Source: Akkermansiaceae bacterium
Lineage (GTDB): Bacteria; Verrucomicrobiota; Verrucomicrobiia; Verrucomicrobiales; Akkermansiaceae
DNA length: 57,255 nt
Reading direction: 5' to 3'
NCBI GenBank assembly: GCA_903878115.1
Contig: CAIRGO010000278.1
Span: 1-57,255, forward strand
The notes beneath the pieces are model-generated. The model saw nothing but the letters and a program-made list of their open reading frames with translations. It was not told the origin of the DNA and did not search any database. How positions within the stretch are numbered: position 1 is the stretch's first letter; every line of letters begins with the position of its first letter. Below, one piece after another: positions 45,926 to 56,314 of this stretch. The position numbers and the translations under genes were made by a program.

Positions 45926-48520
45926 GTGAATGGCTGTGATAAAAATGCGAAACGACTTGATCACCTTTTGTTAAGGTGCTCTCTGTTCTGTATTTTCGCG
46001 CTTTTTTGCTTGCCCTCAATGGCACAGCGAAAATCTTATGCCGAAAAACAAGGCATCGAGGCTCTCTCCTCGCACCTTCCCGATGTCGCAGCATTGAGAT
46101 TTCAAAATGCGTTGGAGCAAAAGAACAACACATCTATCGACATCGATCGCTTGCGCCTCTTACTAGCAGAATCGCTAATCCGCGCGGACCAAGCTGAAAA
46201 GGCATTACTGATCCTCAGCGAACCATCACTGGCCAGCTTGCCTGTTGCCATCTTTTGGCGCGCGCAAGCACTTGCCTCCCTTGGCAAATTCAAAGACGCA
46301 ATTGCTTTGTTTGATCAAGCCATTGAGATCAAAAATTTTCCCTTTTATGCGGAAGCAATTCTCACTCGTTCACGTTTGTTATCATTGATTGGTAACCATC
46401 GTGATGCGATCGCAGGACTGAATTTACTCACACAAAGCAAATCACCCTACACCACACGCGCACAGTTAGATCAAACAGAACTTTTGCTTCTGACAGGGAA
46501 ATTTGCCGATGCCCGCAAGGCTTTGCCACTTAGCAAAAACCTGAAAGGCCAAGAACAATTCGAAGCTAAATTGTTAGACGCGCAATTGCTGTTAGCGGAG
46601 GAACAACACTCAAAAGCGATCGATGCATTTACCTCATTGATCAAATCATTTCAGAACGCAGACGAACAATTACCGCAAGTGTTACACCCTGCTGCGATTG
46701 GCATTGCCAAAGCACGAGCTTCACTGAATCAAAAGACGGAAGCCACCGATGCTATACTCTCATTCATCCAAAACTATCCTGAATCAAACTATCTAATTCA
46801 GGCATTTTCCTTGCTGCAATTTCTTCTTTCCGAGCAGCCCGATCCGCAAGATCCTGTGCATAGCAGAATACTCGAACGGCTCGAACAATGGTCGCCAGAG
46901 AATTCGCAAAAACAAAACATCATGGTCCCTGAGTCGGCGGATACGATCGCAAGCATCGCTCCCATCGTCGCGACGTTTGATCACCCACAACTCCATGTGC
47001 AATCGCTCTACCTGCGCGCTATCTCTTTGCAAAGTAGCAAAGCCGCAGATCAATTGCTGCAACAACGTATGTTGATCACGCGGTTGCGTATCGAGCACCC
47101 AAATAACCCTCTCGCTCAGACTGGCCAGTTACTTTATGCGCGCTCGCTTTTTCAACAAAATCAAAATGACAAAGCTACCAATTTGTTAGAAAATATACTG
47201 GCCTACGAAAATCGTGGCACCACCCATCAACAAGCGCTTTTGCTGTTAGCAGCCGAGTTCTATCGAAATAATGACTTCATCAAATCAGCTCAGTATTTCA
47301 CCAAAGCAGCGGAAGAACTGGCGCCAACCCCTAGAAGTTCTGCGCTCTACAATGCAGGGTTGTCTAACCTACAATCTGGCAACATAAAGGAATTCGATCT
47401 CATCATCAGCACTGGCACGGCAAAGCTAAAAGCCAGCTTGCAATTAGAGAAAGCACTCTACATAGCAAGTGAAACCCCCACCGCAGCACTTGCCTTGCTA
47501 GATCAGTTTTTGTTAGAAAACCCGAATCATCCGCGCATCGTAGAAGCCCACCTCGCGCTTGCTAAATGCGCACTACTGCAACAACCAGCCAATTTATCTC
47601 TCGCGATTGCACAATTGGATTCATTAGACGCCACTAATCCCTTTGCTGAAAAAACACTACTCACGCGAATTCAATACACTCTTGCCGCAAAGGATCTTCA
47701 GCAAACAATTTCTCTCACGAAAAAATTTCTCGAAGATTTTCCCGATTCACCACAGGTGCCAGCAACAACCCTCACTCTCGGCTCTGCTTTATACCAAAAT
47801 GGCGACCTCAGCGAATCCTATGCTGTCTTGAAAAAGCTAGCAGGGACACATCCAGGTCAAGCATCCCCTGCATTATTGATAGCTGCGCGTGCCGCAGCTA
47901 GGACAGGAACACCGCAATCACTAGCTGATGCCATGACATTATTTGATCAAATTATCCAATCCGATTCAGGTCTTTCGGCCTACGCGACTTTGGAAAAAAA
48001 TCGCACTCTGATTGACACCAAGACTCCCGTGAACTTGCAACGCGCAGTGAAAGATTTAACAGATTTATTTGCGAAAATAGAACCCGATTCTGAACTCTAC
48101 AGTTCTGCAGGGATCATGCTGATGGAAGCTTTATACGCGACCGGAGGCTCTGACCCTACGCAATATTCAGCGGCATTACTCGTGCAAGAAAAGCTACTCA
48201 GCCAGGAGTCGATTTCGCCGATCAATAAAAATCGTATCAGCTATTTCCGTGGTCTCACATTAGAGCAACTCAAACGCCCCAATGAAGCGTTAGATGTCTA
48301 TTATCAAGTCATTGAAAACGCCAGCAAAGAAGCCCCCACAGAGTGGAATTACATCGAGCGCTGCGGCTTCAATGCCATTGCCTTGTTAGAAAAAAATGCC
48401 CGCTGGGAATCAGCCATAGAACTAGCAAAAAAAGTCGCAAAGTTTCCCACCCCGCGCGCCAACGAAGCCGCAGAAAGAGCCAAAAATCTTGGCCTCGAAC
48501 ACATGATCTGGGAGGACTGA
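45926..48520 (+). CDS. Secreted tetratricopeptide-repeat protein
   Basis: An alpha-helical repeat protein, about 865 residues, likely periplasmic. The start is uncertain. The frame opens with a TTG at 45842; a GTG at 45926 or a TTG at 45968 gives a good signal peptide (SLFCIFALFCLPSMAQ) for export. The rest is Ala/Leu-rich TPR-like repeats (for example KALLILSEPSLASLPVAIFWRAQALASLGKFKDAIALFDQAIE), with no catalytic motif. Such proteins serve as scaffolds or as partners for envelope assembly. It is divergent from lnt and ends 11 bases from the stop of the convergent ilvD gene. Confidence 0.85.
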   Translation: MNGCDKNAKRLDHLLLRCSLFCIFALFCLPSMAQRKSYAEKQGIEALSSHLPDVAALRFQNALEQKNNTSIDIDRLRLLLAESLIRADQAEKALLILSEPSLASLPVAIFWRAQALASLGKFKDAIALFDQAIEIKNFPFYAEAILTRSRLLSLIGNHRDAIAGLNLLTQSKSPYTTRAQLDQTELLLLTGKFADARKALPLSKNLKGQEQFEAKLLDAQLLLAEEQHSKAIDAFTSLIKSFQNADEQLPQVLHPAAIGIAKARASLNQKTEATDAILSFIQNYPESNYLIQAFSLLQFLLSEQPDPQDPVHSRILERLEQWSPENSQKQNIMVPESADTIASIAPIVATFDHPQLHVQSLYLRAISLQSSKAADQLLQQRMLITRLRIEHPNNPLAQTGQLLYARSLFQQNQNDKATNLLENILAYENRGTTHQQALLLLAAEFYRNNDFIKSAQYFTKAAEELAPTPRSSALYNAGLSNLQSGNIKEFDLIISTGTAKLKASLQLEKALYIASETPTAALALLDQFLLENPNHPRIVEAHLALAKCALLQQPANLSLAIAQLDSLDATNPFAEKTLLTRIQYTLAAKDLQQTISLTKKFLEDFPDSPQVPATTLTLGSALYQNGDLSESYAVLKKLAGTHPGQASPALLIAARAAARTGTPQSLADAMTLFDQIIQSDSGLSAYATLEKNRTLIDTKTPVNLQRAVKDLTDLFAKIEPDSELYSSAGIMLMEALYATGGSDPTQYSAALLVQEKLLSQESISPINKNRISYFRGLTLEQLKRPNEALDVYYQVIENASKEAPTEWNYIERCGFNAIALLEKNARWESAIELAKKVAKFPTPRANEAAERAKNLGLEHMIWED

Positions 48521-48531
48521 GATTGGGGAAA

Positions 48532-50238
48532 TTAAAGCCCTTTATCGGTCACGGCTCCTTCGGAGGCACTGGTTACTAGCTTGGCGTATTTGGCTAAAAC
48601 ACCGAAACGATAACGTGGCTCTGGTTGAACCCAGGCTGCGCGGCGCGTTGCTAGCTCAGCTTCCGAAAGACTGACATCGATGCGGTTAGTCGCTGAGTCG
48701 ATGATGATTTCGTCACCGTCCTGCAGGAGTGCAATGTTGCCGCCCACAAATGCTTCCGGGGTAATGTGACCTACGACAAATCCATGACTGCCACCAGAGA
48801 AACGCCCATCAGTAATGAGTGCTACATCTTTGCCTAGTCCAAGGCCCATGACGGCGCTGGTAGGTCCTAGCATTTCACGCATCCCAGGACCGCCTTTCGG
48901 CCCTTCCATACGGATCACGATGATATCACCTTTTTGAATTTTACGCGCTAAAATGGCTTTCATCGCATCGTCTTCTGATTCGAATACACGTGCTAAGCCC
49001 TTGAAGGATTCACCTTCTTTTCCTGAAATTTTTGCCACGGCACCATCTTGCGCAAGATTGCCGCGGAGAATGCGTAGGTGACTGTCTTTTTTGATCGGAT
49101 TGTCCAATGAACGAATGATTTGTTGTCCTTCTGGATAATAGATTTTCGATTTTTCCAAATTCTCCCGCATGGTGCGACCAGTGACCGTCATACAATCTCC
49201 GTGGAGCAATCCAGCTTCTAACAACATCCGCATCAAAGGTATGGTGCCGCCGATGCGCACCAAATCTGCCATAACGTATTTTCCACTCGGTTTCAAATCT
49301 GCGAGCACGGGAACGTTAGCCCCGATGCGCGCGAAGTCATCAATGGTGATTTCAACACCCGCTGAATGAGCCATCGCTGGAATATGCAAACAGGCATTGG
49401 TAGAACCGCCGAGCGCGATCAGAACAGTGATGGCATTTTCAAATGCCTCCTTGGTCATAATATCGCGTGGCTTGATGCCTAGATGAATCAAATTCAGTAC
49501 CGCAGCGCCGCCATCGAAACAATCGCGCATCTTGTCATCGCTAATCGCGGCCTGCGCAGAACTGTTTGGCAAACTCATACCCAGTGCCTCGATCGCACTA
49601 GCCATGGTGTTAGCGGTGTACATCCCGCCGCAGGAACCTGGGCCAGGAATGGCGCATTTCTCTACGGTTTCAAGCTCATCATCAGAGTATTCACCTCCAG
49701 CATGTTTACCCACGGCTTCAAAGACCGAAACGATATCGAGGTCTTTTTCTTCGCCTTTGATCGTAGCGCAACCGGGCAAAATCGTGCCGCCATAAACGAA
49801 AACTGATGGACGATTCATGCGGCCCATCGCCATCACACATCCTGGCATGTTTTTATCACAACCACCAATCGCCACAAAGCCATCCATGCCCTCGCAGCCG
49901 ACTACGGTTTCGATCGAATCCGCGATGACTTCGCGCGATACGAGACTATATTTCATGCCCTCAGTGCCCATCGAAATACCATCTGAAATCGTAATGGTGT
50001 TAAAAATCACTGCTTTACCGCCCGCGGCATTGATGCCATTCGCTGATTCACGCGCCAGTTTGTCGATGTGAACATTACAAGGTGTCACTTCACTCCACGT
50101 GGAGGCAACGCCAATTTGCACTTTGGCAAAATCCTCTTTTTTAAAACCGACAGCATAAAGCATCGCACGACTCGGCGCGCGATCAGGACCGTCTAACATA
50201 GGGCTAGAAAACTTACGAAACTCAGAAGAATCACTCAT
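48532..50238 (-). CDS. ilvD: Dihydroxy-acid dehydratase
   Basis: Makes the 2-keto acid precursors of valine and isoleucine. The 568 residues are the standard length. The iron-sulfur-linked cysteines sit in [16 protein letters not shown] and [14 protein letters not shown], as in the [2Fe-2S]/[4Fe-4S] IlvD family. The C-terminal [19 protein letters not shown] motif is complete, which separates it from phosphogluconate dehydratase. ATG start. It stands alone between two TPR-type genes, with no other ilv gene nearby. Confidence 0.96.
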   Translation of the reverse strand: MSDSSEFRKFSSPMLDGPDRAPSRAMLYAVGFKKEDFAKVQIGVASTWSEVTPCNVHIDKLARESANGINAAGGKAVIFNTITISDGISMGTEGMKYSLVSREVIADSIETVVGCEGMDGFVAIGGCDKNMPGCVMAMGRMNRPSVFVYGGTILPGCATIKGEEKDLDIVSVFEAVGKHAGGEYSDDELETVEKCAIPGPGSCGGMYTANTMASAIEALGMSLPNSSAQAAISDDKMRDCFDGGAAVLNLIHLGIKPRDIMTKEAFENAITVLIALGGSTNACLHIPAMAHSAGVEITIDDFARIGANVPVLADLKPSGKYVMADLVRIGGTIPLMRMLLEAGLLHGDCMTVTGRTMRENLEKSKIYYPEGQQIIRSLDNPIKKDSHLRILRGNLAQDGAVAKISGKEGESFKGLARVFESEDDAMKAILARKIQKGDIIVIRMEGPKGGPGMREMLGPTSAVMGLGLGKDVALITDGRFSGGSHGFVVGHITPEAFVGGNIALLQDGDEIIIDSATNRIDVSLSEAELATRRAAWVQPEPRYRFGVLAKYAKLVTSASEGAVTDKGL

Positions 50239-50310
50239 GCGCGGGAAACTTCACTGATCTCAGGGAAAAGGTCAAGAACGCAGAGAAAATATGTCACGCG
50301 AATATGAAGA

Positions 50311-52248
50311 TTATTCCATCACCACGCCACCAAGGATTTTTTTGCCACCCTCAGGGACGGCGATTGTATTGTCTTGATATATCTTTTCCTCAACGCCTTT
50401 TTCTAACATAAATCCAGGGCCTTGATTCGCTTCTAACTGATTTTCATTTACCACGGCATCTCCCGCTTTGGCAGCAATCACGATCCCGCCCATCGCATTT
50501 GCGACGATTCGGTTGTTATTGATCTCTCCTTTGCCTGATTGGCGAAGCACCAAGCCGTATTCGCGATTGCCACGCAGGGTATTGCCTTTGATCGAAATGA
50601 CGGCATTGCTATCGATCAAAATGCCATTGCGACTATTTTCTTCACAACGATTATTTTCCAAAATAGCAGTCGCATTTTTCCAGACATCGATCCCCTGCTC
50701 GAAATTCCCAGTGCTCACAGAATCAATGATGTGAGCTTTTGTTTGGGCATCGAACACCGAGAGCCCATCCCAGCCATTGGCCTCGAACCGGCATTGTTTG
50801 ATTTCAATTACGGCACCCTCCATCACGGCGAGACCGTGTCCCGCCGCCTCGCGGAAAACACATTGCGAGAAGGTGACTGCCGCGCCACGCGCTTGCACAG
50901 CCGGGAAACGTTCCAGAGCGTGATCAAAACTCGAATGTTTGAAAATCACCCCATCAACGCGTATCCCTTGCGCATTCGGACCGAAGGTCATCACGGCTCC
51001 TTGGTCAGCAGCGCACGATAGAATCACATCGCCAAATTTTGCTTCAATGGTAACGGCTAGATCAATTTGAAACGGCCCTTTATAGTCACCTTTATCTAAC
51101 ACAATGCGGTCATTCGCTTTGGCAGCTGCTACAGCCGCATTGATTGTAAGAAATTCCGCAGGCACCCTCAAGGTTCTCGCATAACTAGCTACGACTTGAT
51201 AAAAAGACTCAATTTCAGCCTGATCGGGCGCTAATAGTTTTGCCTCAGTCATCCACGTGAGCACTTGTTGATCAAAAACACCTTTGTGCCGACTTTTCGC
51301 TTTGTCGAATAATAGCTGAGCTTTTGCCGTCTGTTCGACTTGTAATTTTCTGCCACTTTCCACTTCTTGTTTCAGAGTAATCGCGTCTTGCTGTTGTGGA
51401 TTTACTTTGAGGATTAACTCGATTGAATCGAGCGCCTGCTGCCAATTTCGCTGTCTCATGGCATCACGCGCCACATTGAGCAGCCTTGTCCGTTCACCTT
51501 CAGATTGCATCAACGCGATTTTTTCACGCAAGGCTAACATTTCGTTGTTTACTGGAATTTTTTCTAACACCTTAGCAATGGCCGCTTTAGAATCATCCCA
51601 ACGCATTGCCTCAAAGGCTGATTGCGCTTCACCAGTCCAATAGCCGATGTATTGTTCCTGTTCTTCTAACATTCCGGCTTCAATGCTGCGTTTTCCTTTC
51701 ACCACAATCGGGCTATTCGGCTTCGCCAATTCGATTTGATCGTATAAATTGAGCGCATCATTCCACTGGCGCTTTGATACATGATCTGCGGCTTGCGATT
51801 CCCACTCGGCACATTGCAATTGCGATTTGCGATCTTCATAACGCAGCCATTGCTGGTAAGCAAAATAACCACAAACACCGAAAAATAAAACCACGGTTGA
51901 CCACACCAACACACTACTTTTGCGCGACTTTTTAGTGCTTATGGTTTCTATCGGCACCTCCTCATCTCGAGCAGATGAAGTCGGCTGTTCCTCTGGCGTA
52001 TCAGCCTCAGCGAGAGGTTTCATTTCTCGTTCTGCTAGAAGTTCTGCGGCCTCTTGTTCACGAAAAAATGCGAGCGCTTTATCAAACTCCATCAATCCCT
52101 CTTGATAGCGTTGCGATAGCGATTCTGTGGGCGCGCTGCGCACCAAATTCGCCATACCATCTCGCGCCGCCATGAATGCAAGCTGATGATCGCGCCAATC
52201 CTCTCCGGGACGCAATCCCAATACTAGCCTTGCCTGCTTTGCATCCAT
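50311..52248 (-). CDS. Membrane-anchored TPR / parallel beta-helix protein
   Basis: A protein of 645 residues from the ATG at 52248 (MDAKQARLVLGL). The longer frame to 52401 would overlap the start of the divergent glycosyltransferase gene. Residues 1-65 are helical and resemble a J domain that lacks the HPD motif. A Glu/Ser-rich linker and basic stop-transfer (KKSRKS) precede one membrane helix at 112-131. Residues 140-370 are TPR-like helices. Residues 370-645 are a right-handed parallel beta-helix of Asn-rich coils (NNRCEENSRNGILI, GNTLRGNREYGLVL). The J-like end would be cytoplasmic and the repeats periplasmic. I know no named family for this architecture. Confidence 0.85.
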   Translation of the reverse strand: MDAKQARLVLGLRPGEDWRDHQLAFMAARDGMANLVRSAPTESLSQRYQEGLMEFDKALAFFREQEAAELLAEREMKPLAEADTPEEQPTSSARDEEVPIETISTKKSRKSSVLVWSTVVLFFGVCGYFAYQQWLRYEDRKSQLQCAEWESQAADHVSKRQWNDALNLYDQIELAKPNSPIVVKGKRSIEAGMLEEQEQYIGYWTGEAQSAFEAMRWDDSKAAIAKVLEKIPVNNEMLALREKIALMQSEGERTRLLNVARDAMRQRNWQQALDSIELILKVNPQQQDAITLKQEVESGRKLQVEQTAKAQLLFDKAKSRHKGVFDQQVLTWMTEAKLLAPDQAEIESFYQVVASYARTLRVPAEFLTINAAVAAAKANDRIVLDKGDYKGPFQIDLAVTIEAKFGDVILSCAADQGAVMTFGPNAQGIRVDGVIFKHSSFDHALERFPAVQARGAAVTFSQCVFREAAGHGLAVMEGAVIEIKQCRFEANGWDGLSVFDAQTKAHIIDSVSTGNFEQGIDVWKNATAILENNRCEENSRNGILIDSNAVISIKGNTLRGNREYGLVLRQSGKGEINNNRIVANAMGGIVIAAKAGDAVVNENQLEANQGPGFMLEKGVEEKIYQDNTIAVPEGGKKILGGVVME

Positions 52249-52317
52249 GCGCAGGAGTTGGTAGCAGCTTTTGCGCGATTGACCAATGTAGATTTTTAGA
52301 ATATTCTGCAACGCCCC

Positions 52318-53607
52318 ATGACACATGTTTTTGTTCATTACCATCTCCGCACCGGTGGGGTGAATCGCGTGCTGCACGCAGAAGCGGATTACTTTGCGCA
52401 ACAGGACTATCCTTTTGCGATCCTATCCTCTGGTCTACCACCAAACGAAACATGGCCGTTTTTTCCTTCACTAGCGCTTGATTACAGCGGTGATCAGAAG
52501 CATGACCTAGCGGAGCTTTATCGCTGCTTTGAAAAAGTACGACAATCCATCGCTGAACCGATCATTTGGCATATTCACAACCCCACTCTCGGATGTCATC
52601 CTGTTTTCAGCAAGTGTTTGCATCAATTGTTTGAAACAAACGAACGATTGATTTTTCATATTCATGATTTTGCCGAGGATCATCGACCAAACAATCTCCG
52701 TGCGTTAGCTGACACAACCCATCTTTATCCTTTCACACAGTGCACTCATTACGTTGTCCTCAGTTCGCGCGATCGTGACATCTTGCTGCAGGCTGGATTG
52801 CCAGAGAGGCAAATCAGCATCATTCCCAATCCAGTAGTCCCCCATGCTCTCGCCGCATCTCAGCGATCAAAAGCACGCATTGTCTGTCCTGTGCGTGGCA
52901 TTGACCGCAAAAATCTCGGCGAAATGGTCTTACTTGCAGCACTGGCTCCTTCCTGCGAATGGGCGACGACTCTCGCACCGGGAAAATCTTTACATCAAAA
53001 GAATTATCCTCATTGGAAACGATGGGCCCAGCAATGGAAAATTCCGATCGAATGGGAAATTGCGGAAAAAAATAACGCAATGAGTAATCTAACGGAAATC
53101 ATCAGCGATTGCACACACATTCTCAGCACGTCTCAACAAGAAGGTTTTGGCATGTCATTTCTCGAATCCATCGCCTGGCAACGCCCAATGCTCGGGCGCG
53201 CCATTCCTCATATACAAAGAGATTTAGCGCAACAGGACATTTTCCACCCATTTCTTTACGATCGAATTTTTTCCGTGAAGAATCCCGCACTCGACTTCTG
53301 CCAGATGAGTTTATCGGCGCAAGAAGCCATGATCAAAGAAGCCATCGAAAAACCTGAAAACATCATGGTCGAGCAACAAGGGGAAATCACCCCAGCCGCT
53401 AGCTGGCTGCATGCGGCATTAGAAAATAGGCAAGCTGTTTCACTCGAAAGACTCAGTCACTATTCGCCGAGCTGCCATGGAGAAATGTTGCGACGTATTG
53501 ATGAAATGCTGATGACTCAAGCAGCGTCACCGATCCGATATCTCAATGCAGATGTTGTTCGCAAAGCCTTTTCGCACGAAAATTCATCATTGCTAGATCA
53601 AGCATAA
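52318..53607 (+). CDS. Glycosyltransferase, GT-B fold (family 4-like)
   Basis: Probably transfers a sugar from a nucleotide sugar to a surface polysaccharide or glycolipid. It has 429 residues. The N-terminal Rossmann half opens with HYHLRTGGVNRVL and contains the HIHNPT and HIHDFAEDH segments. The C-terminal half carries the donor-site pattern STSQQEGFGMSFLESIAWQRPMLG, equivalent to the E-x7-E region of GT4 enzymes. No membrane helix is seen. ATG start. It is divergent from the beta-helix protein gene over 69 bases. The sugar specificity is unknown. Confidence 0.85.
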   Translation: MTHVFVHYHLRTGGVNRVLHAEADYFAQQDYPFAILSSGLPPNETWPFFPSLALDYSGDQKHDLAELYRCFEKVRQSIAEPIIWHIHNPTLGCHPVFSKCLHQLFETNERLIFHIHDFAEDHRPNNLRALADTTHLYPFTQCTHYVVLSSRDRDILLQAGLPERQISIIPNPVVPHALAASQRSKARIVCPVRGIDRKNLGEMVLLAALAPSCEWATTLAPGKSLHQKNYPHWKRWAQQWKIPIEWEIAEKNNAMSNLTEIISDCTHILSTSQQEGFGMSFLESIAWQRPMLGRAIPHIQRDLAQQDIFHPFLYDRIFSVKNPALDFCQMSLSAQEAMIKEAIEKPENIMVEQQGEITPAASWLHAALENRQAVSLERLSHYSPSCHGEMLRRIDEMLMTQAASPIRYLNADVVRKAFSHENSSLLDQA

Positions 53608-53661
53608 ATATTCGTCGTTGTAATTCTTGCGTGCCCCATGCCAGACCGCTAGAGTGCACCT

Positions 53662-55878
53662 GTGCCTCACGCCCGTGTCTTAATCGACGGCCCATCCGAG
53701 CTTGTTTTTGATTATTCGTTTCCTGATGAACTTCCCGTTCTCCCAGGTTGCCGAGTTCGTGTACCATTGCGCAATCGCCCTGCAACAGGTACCGTTCTCT
53801 CGATCGCAGCCGCAGAAGATTTAGGCTTTGCGCTGCGCCCACTCACTGATTTGATCGACCCTTCACCACTGATCACCAAGGAGCTGTTGCAACTGGCTGA
53901 ATGGATCGCACATTATTACGGATCTAGTATGGAATCAGTGATTCGTTCGCTACTACCTGAATCCGTTCGATCGGAGGAAAACTCCGCTAAGCTGCAAAAA
54001 TTTGTGCATTTGGTCGAAATGCCAACGACTGAAAAATTGGCCAGTATTGAAAAAAAAGCTCCCAAGCAATACGCCATTCTTTTCCTACTTCAATCAGCAT
54101 CCGATCAAAAAATGCTACTTAGCGAATTAGGACAAGGCGCGCATTCCTCGGCAAAAGCGCTAGAAAAAGCTGGCTTTGTAAGCATCGTCGAAGAAGAAAT
54201 CAGACGCATCCCTGATGCCGATATGTTAGAGGAAATCATCGAGTCATTTCCACTCACTCTGAACGCCGAACAAAAAAATGCGTTAGATAAAATATGTGAG
54301 CACATCGACCAGCCAAGCAAACCGTCATTATTGCTAGGCGTGACGGGTTCAGGCAAAACGGAAGTTTACCTGCAAGCCGCTCGTTATGCACTGAATCAGA
54401 ACAAATCCGTGCTAGTGTTAGTTCCCGAAATTTCACTCACTCCGCAAACGGTTAGGCGTTTCAAGGCCCGCTTTGCAGCGCTCAACGATCAAGTTGCCGT
54501 GCTCCACTCACACCTTTCCCAGGGCGAACGCTTCGATGAATGGCATCGCATTCGTCAAGGCAAAGCAAGCATCGTGATCGGTGCCCGTTCAGCTATTTTT
54601 GCCCCATTGCCAAATCTCGGATTGATACTAGTCGATGAGGAACATGAGAATTCTTACAAACAAGATTCGGTGCCACGTTACCACGGTCGTGACGTAGCCG
54701 TTCTTCGCGCTCATATCGAATCATGCGCGATCGTGCTCGGGTCTGCGACACCATCGCTTGAATCGTTTCAAAATTGCCTCGATGGCAAATATGAACTACT
54801 TCGATTGAACCAACGCGCCGATGCTCACTCGCTGCCGCTAGTGCGTGTGCTCGACATGCGACTGGAGCAACAAAAGCAAAAAAATTCTAATACGATTTTT
54901 TCCGATAAATTGCGCATCGCGTTAGAATCTCGTTTGGAAAAAGGCGAACAATCGATCCTATTTCTCAATCGACGTGGCTTTGCCCGCTCGTTGCAATGCC
55001 CAGCTTGTGGTGAAGTATGCCAGTGCCCACACTGCGCTGTTGCTCTCACTTATCATCGCACCGATGAGCGCCTGATCTGCCACGTCTGCGGGCACACCGC
55101 CATCGTGCCGCGCAAATGCCCTTCCTGCAAGGATCCAGCCATAGCTCTACAAGGATATGGCACCCAAAAAGTCGAAGACGTTCTCGCAAAATTATTGCCT
55201 AAGGCAAAATTTGCCCGCATCGATGCGGATGCCATGCGCAAAAAAAATTCCCTGCGCGATATCCTAAATGCCTTCAAAGCGAAGAAGCTCGATATCCTCA
55301 TTGGCACTCAGATGATCGCCAAAGGATTGCATTTTCCTAACGTTACACTTGTCGGAATCCTTAATGCCGACATCGGCCTGCATGTGCCAGATTTTCGTGC
55401 GGCAGAGCGAACATTTCAATTGATTACCCAAGTAGCAGGTCGCGCTGGTCGCGGCGAACTAGAAGGAGAAGTGATCGTGCAAACCAGCACGCCCCATGCT
55501 CCCGCCATTCAATTTGCCCGACGCCATGACTTCGATGGCTTCGCTGAGCAAGAATTAGAATTTCGCAAAGAATTCCACTTCCCGCCCTACGGTCGCTGCG
55601 CCGTGCTGACAGTGCGCTCCACGCATGAGCGTCGTGCCGAATTCACGCTGCAAACACTACATCGCAGGCTGTGCGAAAATCAACCCAAAGGAATGCAAAT
55701 CAGCGAACCACTGCCCAGTCCATTGACTCGCTCCCACGGACAATTCCGTTTTCAAATTACCCTGCGTTCGCCACAAGCAAGACCCTTGACCAATCATGTA
55801 CAAGCAGTGTTGCAAAAAACGTCATTACCAGAAGACGTGATCGCCACGTTTGATATGGACGCCATCAATTTTTCCTAA
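53662..55878 (+). CDS. priA: Primosomal protein N' (replication restart helicase)
   Basis: Reassembles replication forks after collapse. The 738 residues start at a GTG with no Shine-Dalgarno sequence. An N-terminal 3'-DNA-binding domain (about 1-100) is followed by the helicase core with Walker A GVTGSGKTE (about 225-233) and DEEH (about 325-328). The zinc-binding module has the expected cysteine pairs (CPAC, CQCPHC, CHVC, CPSC, about 452-490). QVAGRAGRGELEGEV is helicase motif VI. It follows the glycosyltransferase by 54 bases on the same strand. Confidence 0.96.
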   Translation: MPHARVLIDGPSELVFDYSFPDELPVLPGCRVRVPLRNRPATGTVLSIAAAEDLGFALRPLTDLIDPSPLITKELLQLAEWIAHYYGSSMESVIRSLLPESVRSEENSAKLQKFVHLVEMPTTEKLASIEKKAPKQYAILFLLQSASDQKMLLSELGQGAHSSAKALEKAGFVSIVEEEIRRIPDADMLEEIIESFPLTLNAEQKNALDKICEHIDQPSKPSLLLGVTGSGKTEVYLQAARYALNQNKSVLVLVPEISLTPQTVRRFKARFAALNDQVAVLHSHLSQGERFDEWHRIRQGKASIVIGARSAIFAPLPNLGLILVDEEHENSYKQDSVPRYHGRDVAVLRAHIESCAIVLGSATPSLESFQNCLDGKYELLRLNQRADAHSLPLVRVLDMRLEQQKQKNSNTIFSDKLRIALESRLEKGEQSILFLNRRGFARSLQCPACGEVCQCPHCAVALTYHRTDERLICHVCGHTAIVPRKCPSCKDPAIALQGYGTQKVEDVLAKLLPKAKFARIDADAMRKKNSLRDILNAFKAKKLDILIGTQMIAKGLHFPNVTLVGILNADIGLHVPDFRAAERTFQLITQVAGRAGRGELEGEVIVQTSTPHAPAIQFARRHDFDGFAEQELEFRKEFHFPPYGRCAVLTVRSTHERRAEFTLQTLHRRLCENQPKGMQISEPLPSPLTRSHGQFRFQITLRSPQARPLTNHVQAVLQKTSLPEDVIATFDMDAINFS

Positions 55879-55930
55879 CAAAAAAGTAGCTCGATAACAA
55901 TTCCCGCAGAACGTGAATTCACCGTCGCGC

Positions 55931-55958
55931 AAAAAATAGAACGTGATCGTCGTTCTAT
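55931..55958 (-). terminator. Minus-strand Rho-independent terminator-like hairpin
   Basis: ATAGAACG (55936-55943) pairs perfectly with CGTTCTAT (55951-55958) around a seven-base loop. On the minus strand the stem runs into six T. No minus-strand gene is known immediately to its right, so what it would terminate is unclear. Confidence 0.5.
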
Positions 55959-55980
55959 CACTGCGCACTCTCCCCACAAG

Positions 55981-56029
55981 CGCACCAACGGTGCAATGCT
56001 ATAGCAGCCCAGCCCAACGGGCTGGGTAA
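55981..56029. repeat. Pair of short REP-like palindromes with AAC loops
   Basis: GCACC-AAC-GGTGC is followed about ten bases later by CCCAGCCC-AAC-GGGCTGGG. Both are perfect stems with the same three-base loop, the second of eight base pairs. The spacing and shared loop are typical of dispersed intergenic REP-type elements. Confidence 0.55.
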
Positions 56030-56314
56030 AAACAGCGCCTCAGCAAAAATCAACGCGCCTCATTCATGGAGCTAGCAAAAACAACATTCTACAACATGCG
56101 AAATACCGTGCGTATATCAACCCTGCTATCCTTCTTACGAAAATTACGTAAAAACAAACTGGTATGCAATCGCGTGAGGCAAAGCCTTTTACGCGAAATA
56201 CGATTCTGTAAAAAATCCTTGCAATAAAAAGAGAAATCGGCCATTTCTACTTCCGATATGCCTGTGTGATATAACACTCGGGGATCCTACTAATAAATAC
56301 TGTTGGGCAATAAA

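Larger units (their letters stand above)
55879..56314. other. Intergenic region with palindromes downstream of priA
   Basis: About 435 bases with no supported gene. A minus-oriented terminator-like hairpin (55931-55958), two short palindromes with AAC loops (about 55981-56029), and an A/T-rich stretch leading to the ankyrin gene are visible. Small frames exist but none looks coding. Confidence 0.5.

Noticed and set aside
52249-52401. Extended N-terminus of the beta-helix protein
   Set aside because: It would overlap the divergent glycosyltransferase start and adds a low-complexity, unlikely sequence; the ATG at 52248 is preferred.
56089-56277. Possible 62-residue minus-strand gene
   Set aside because: There is no recognisable feature, and the composition is that of A/T-rich noncoding DNA. 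A short RNA is considered instead.
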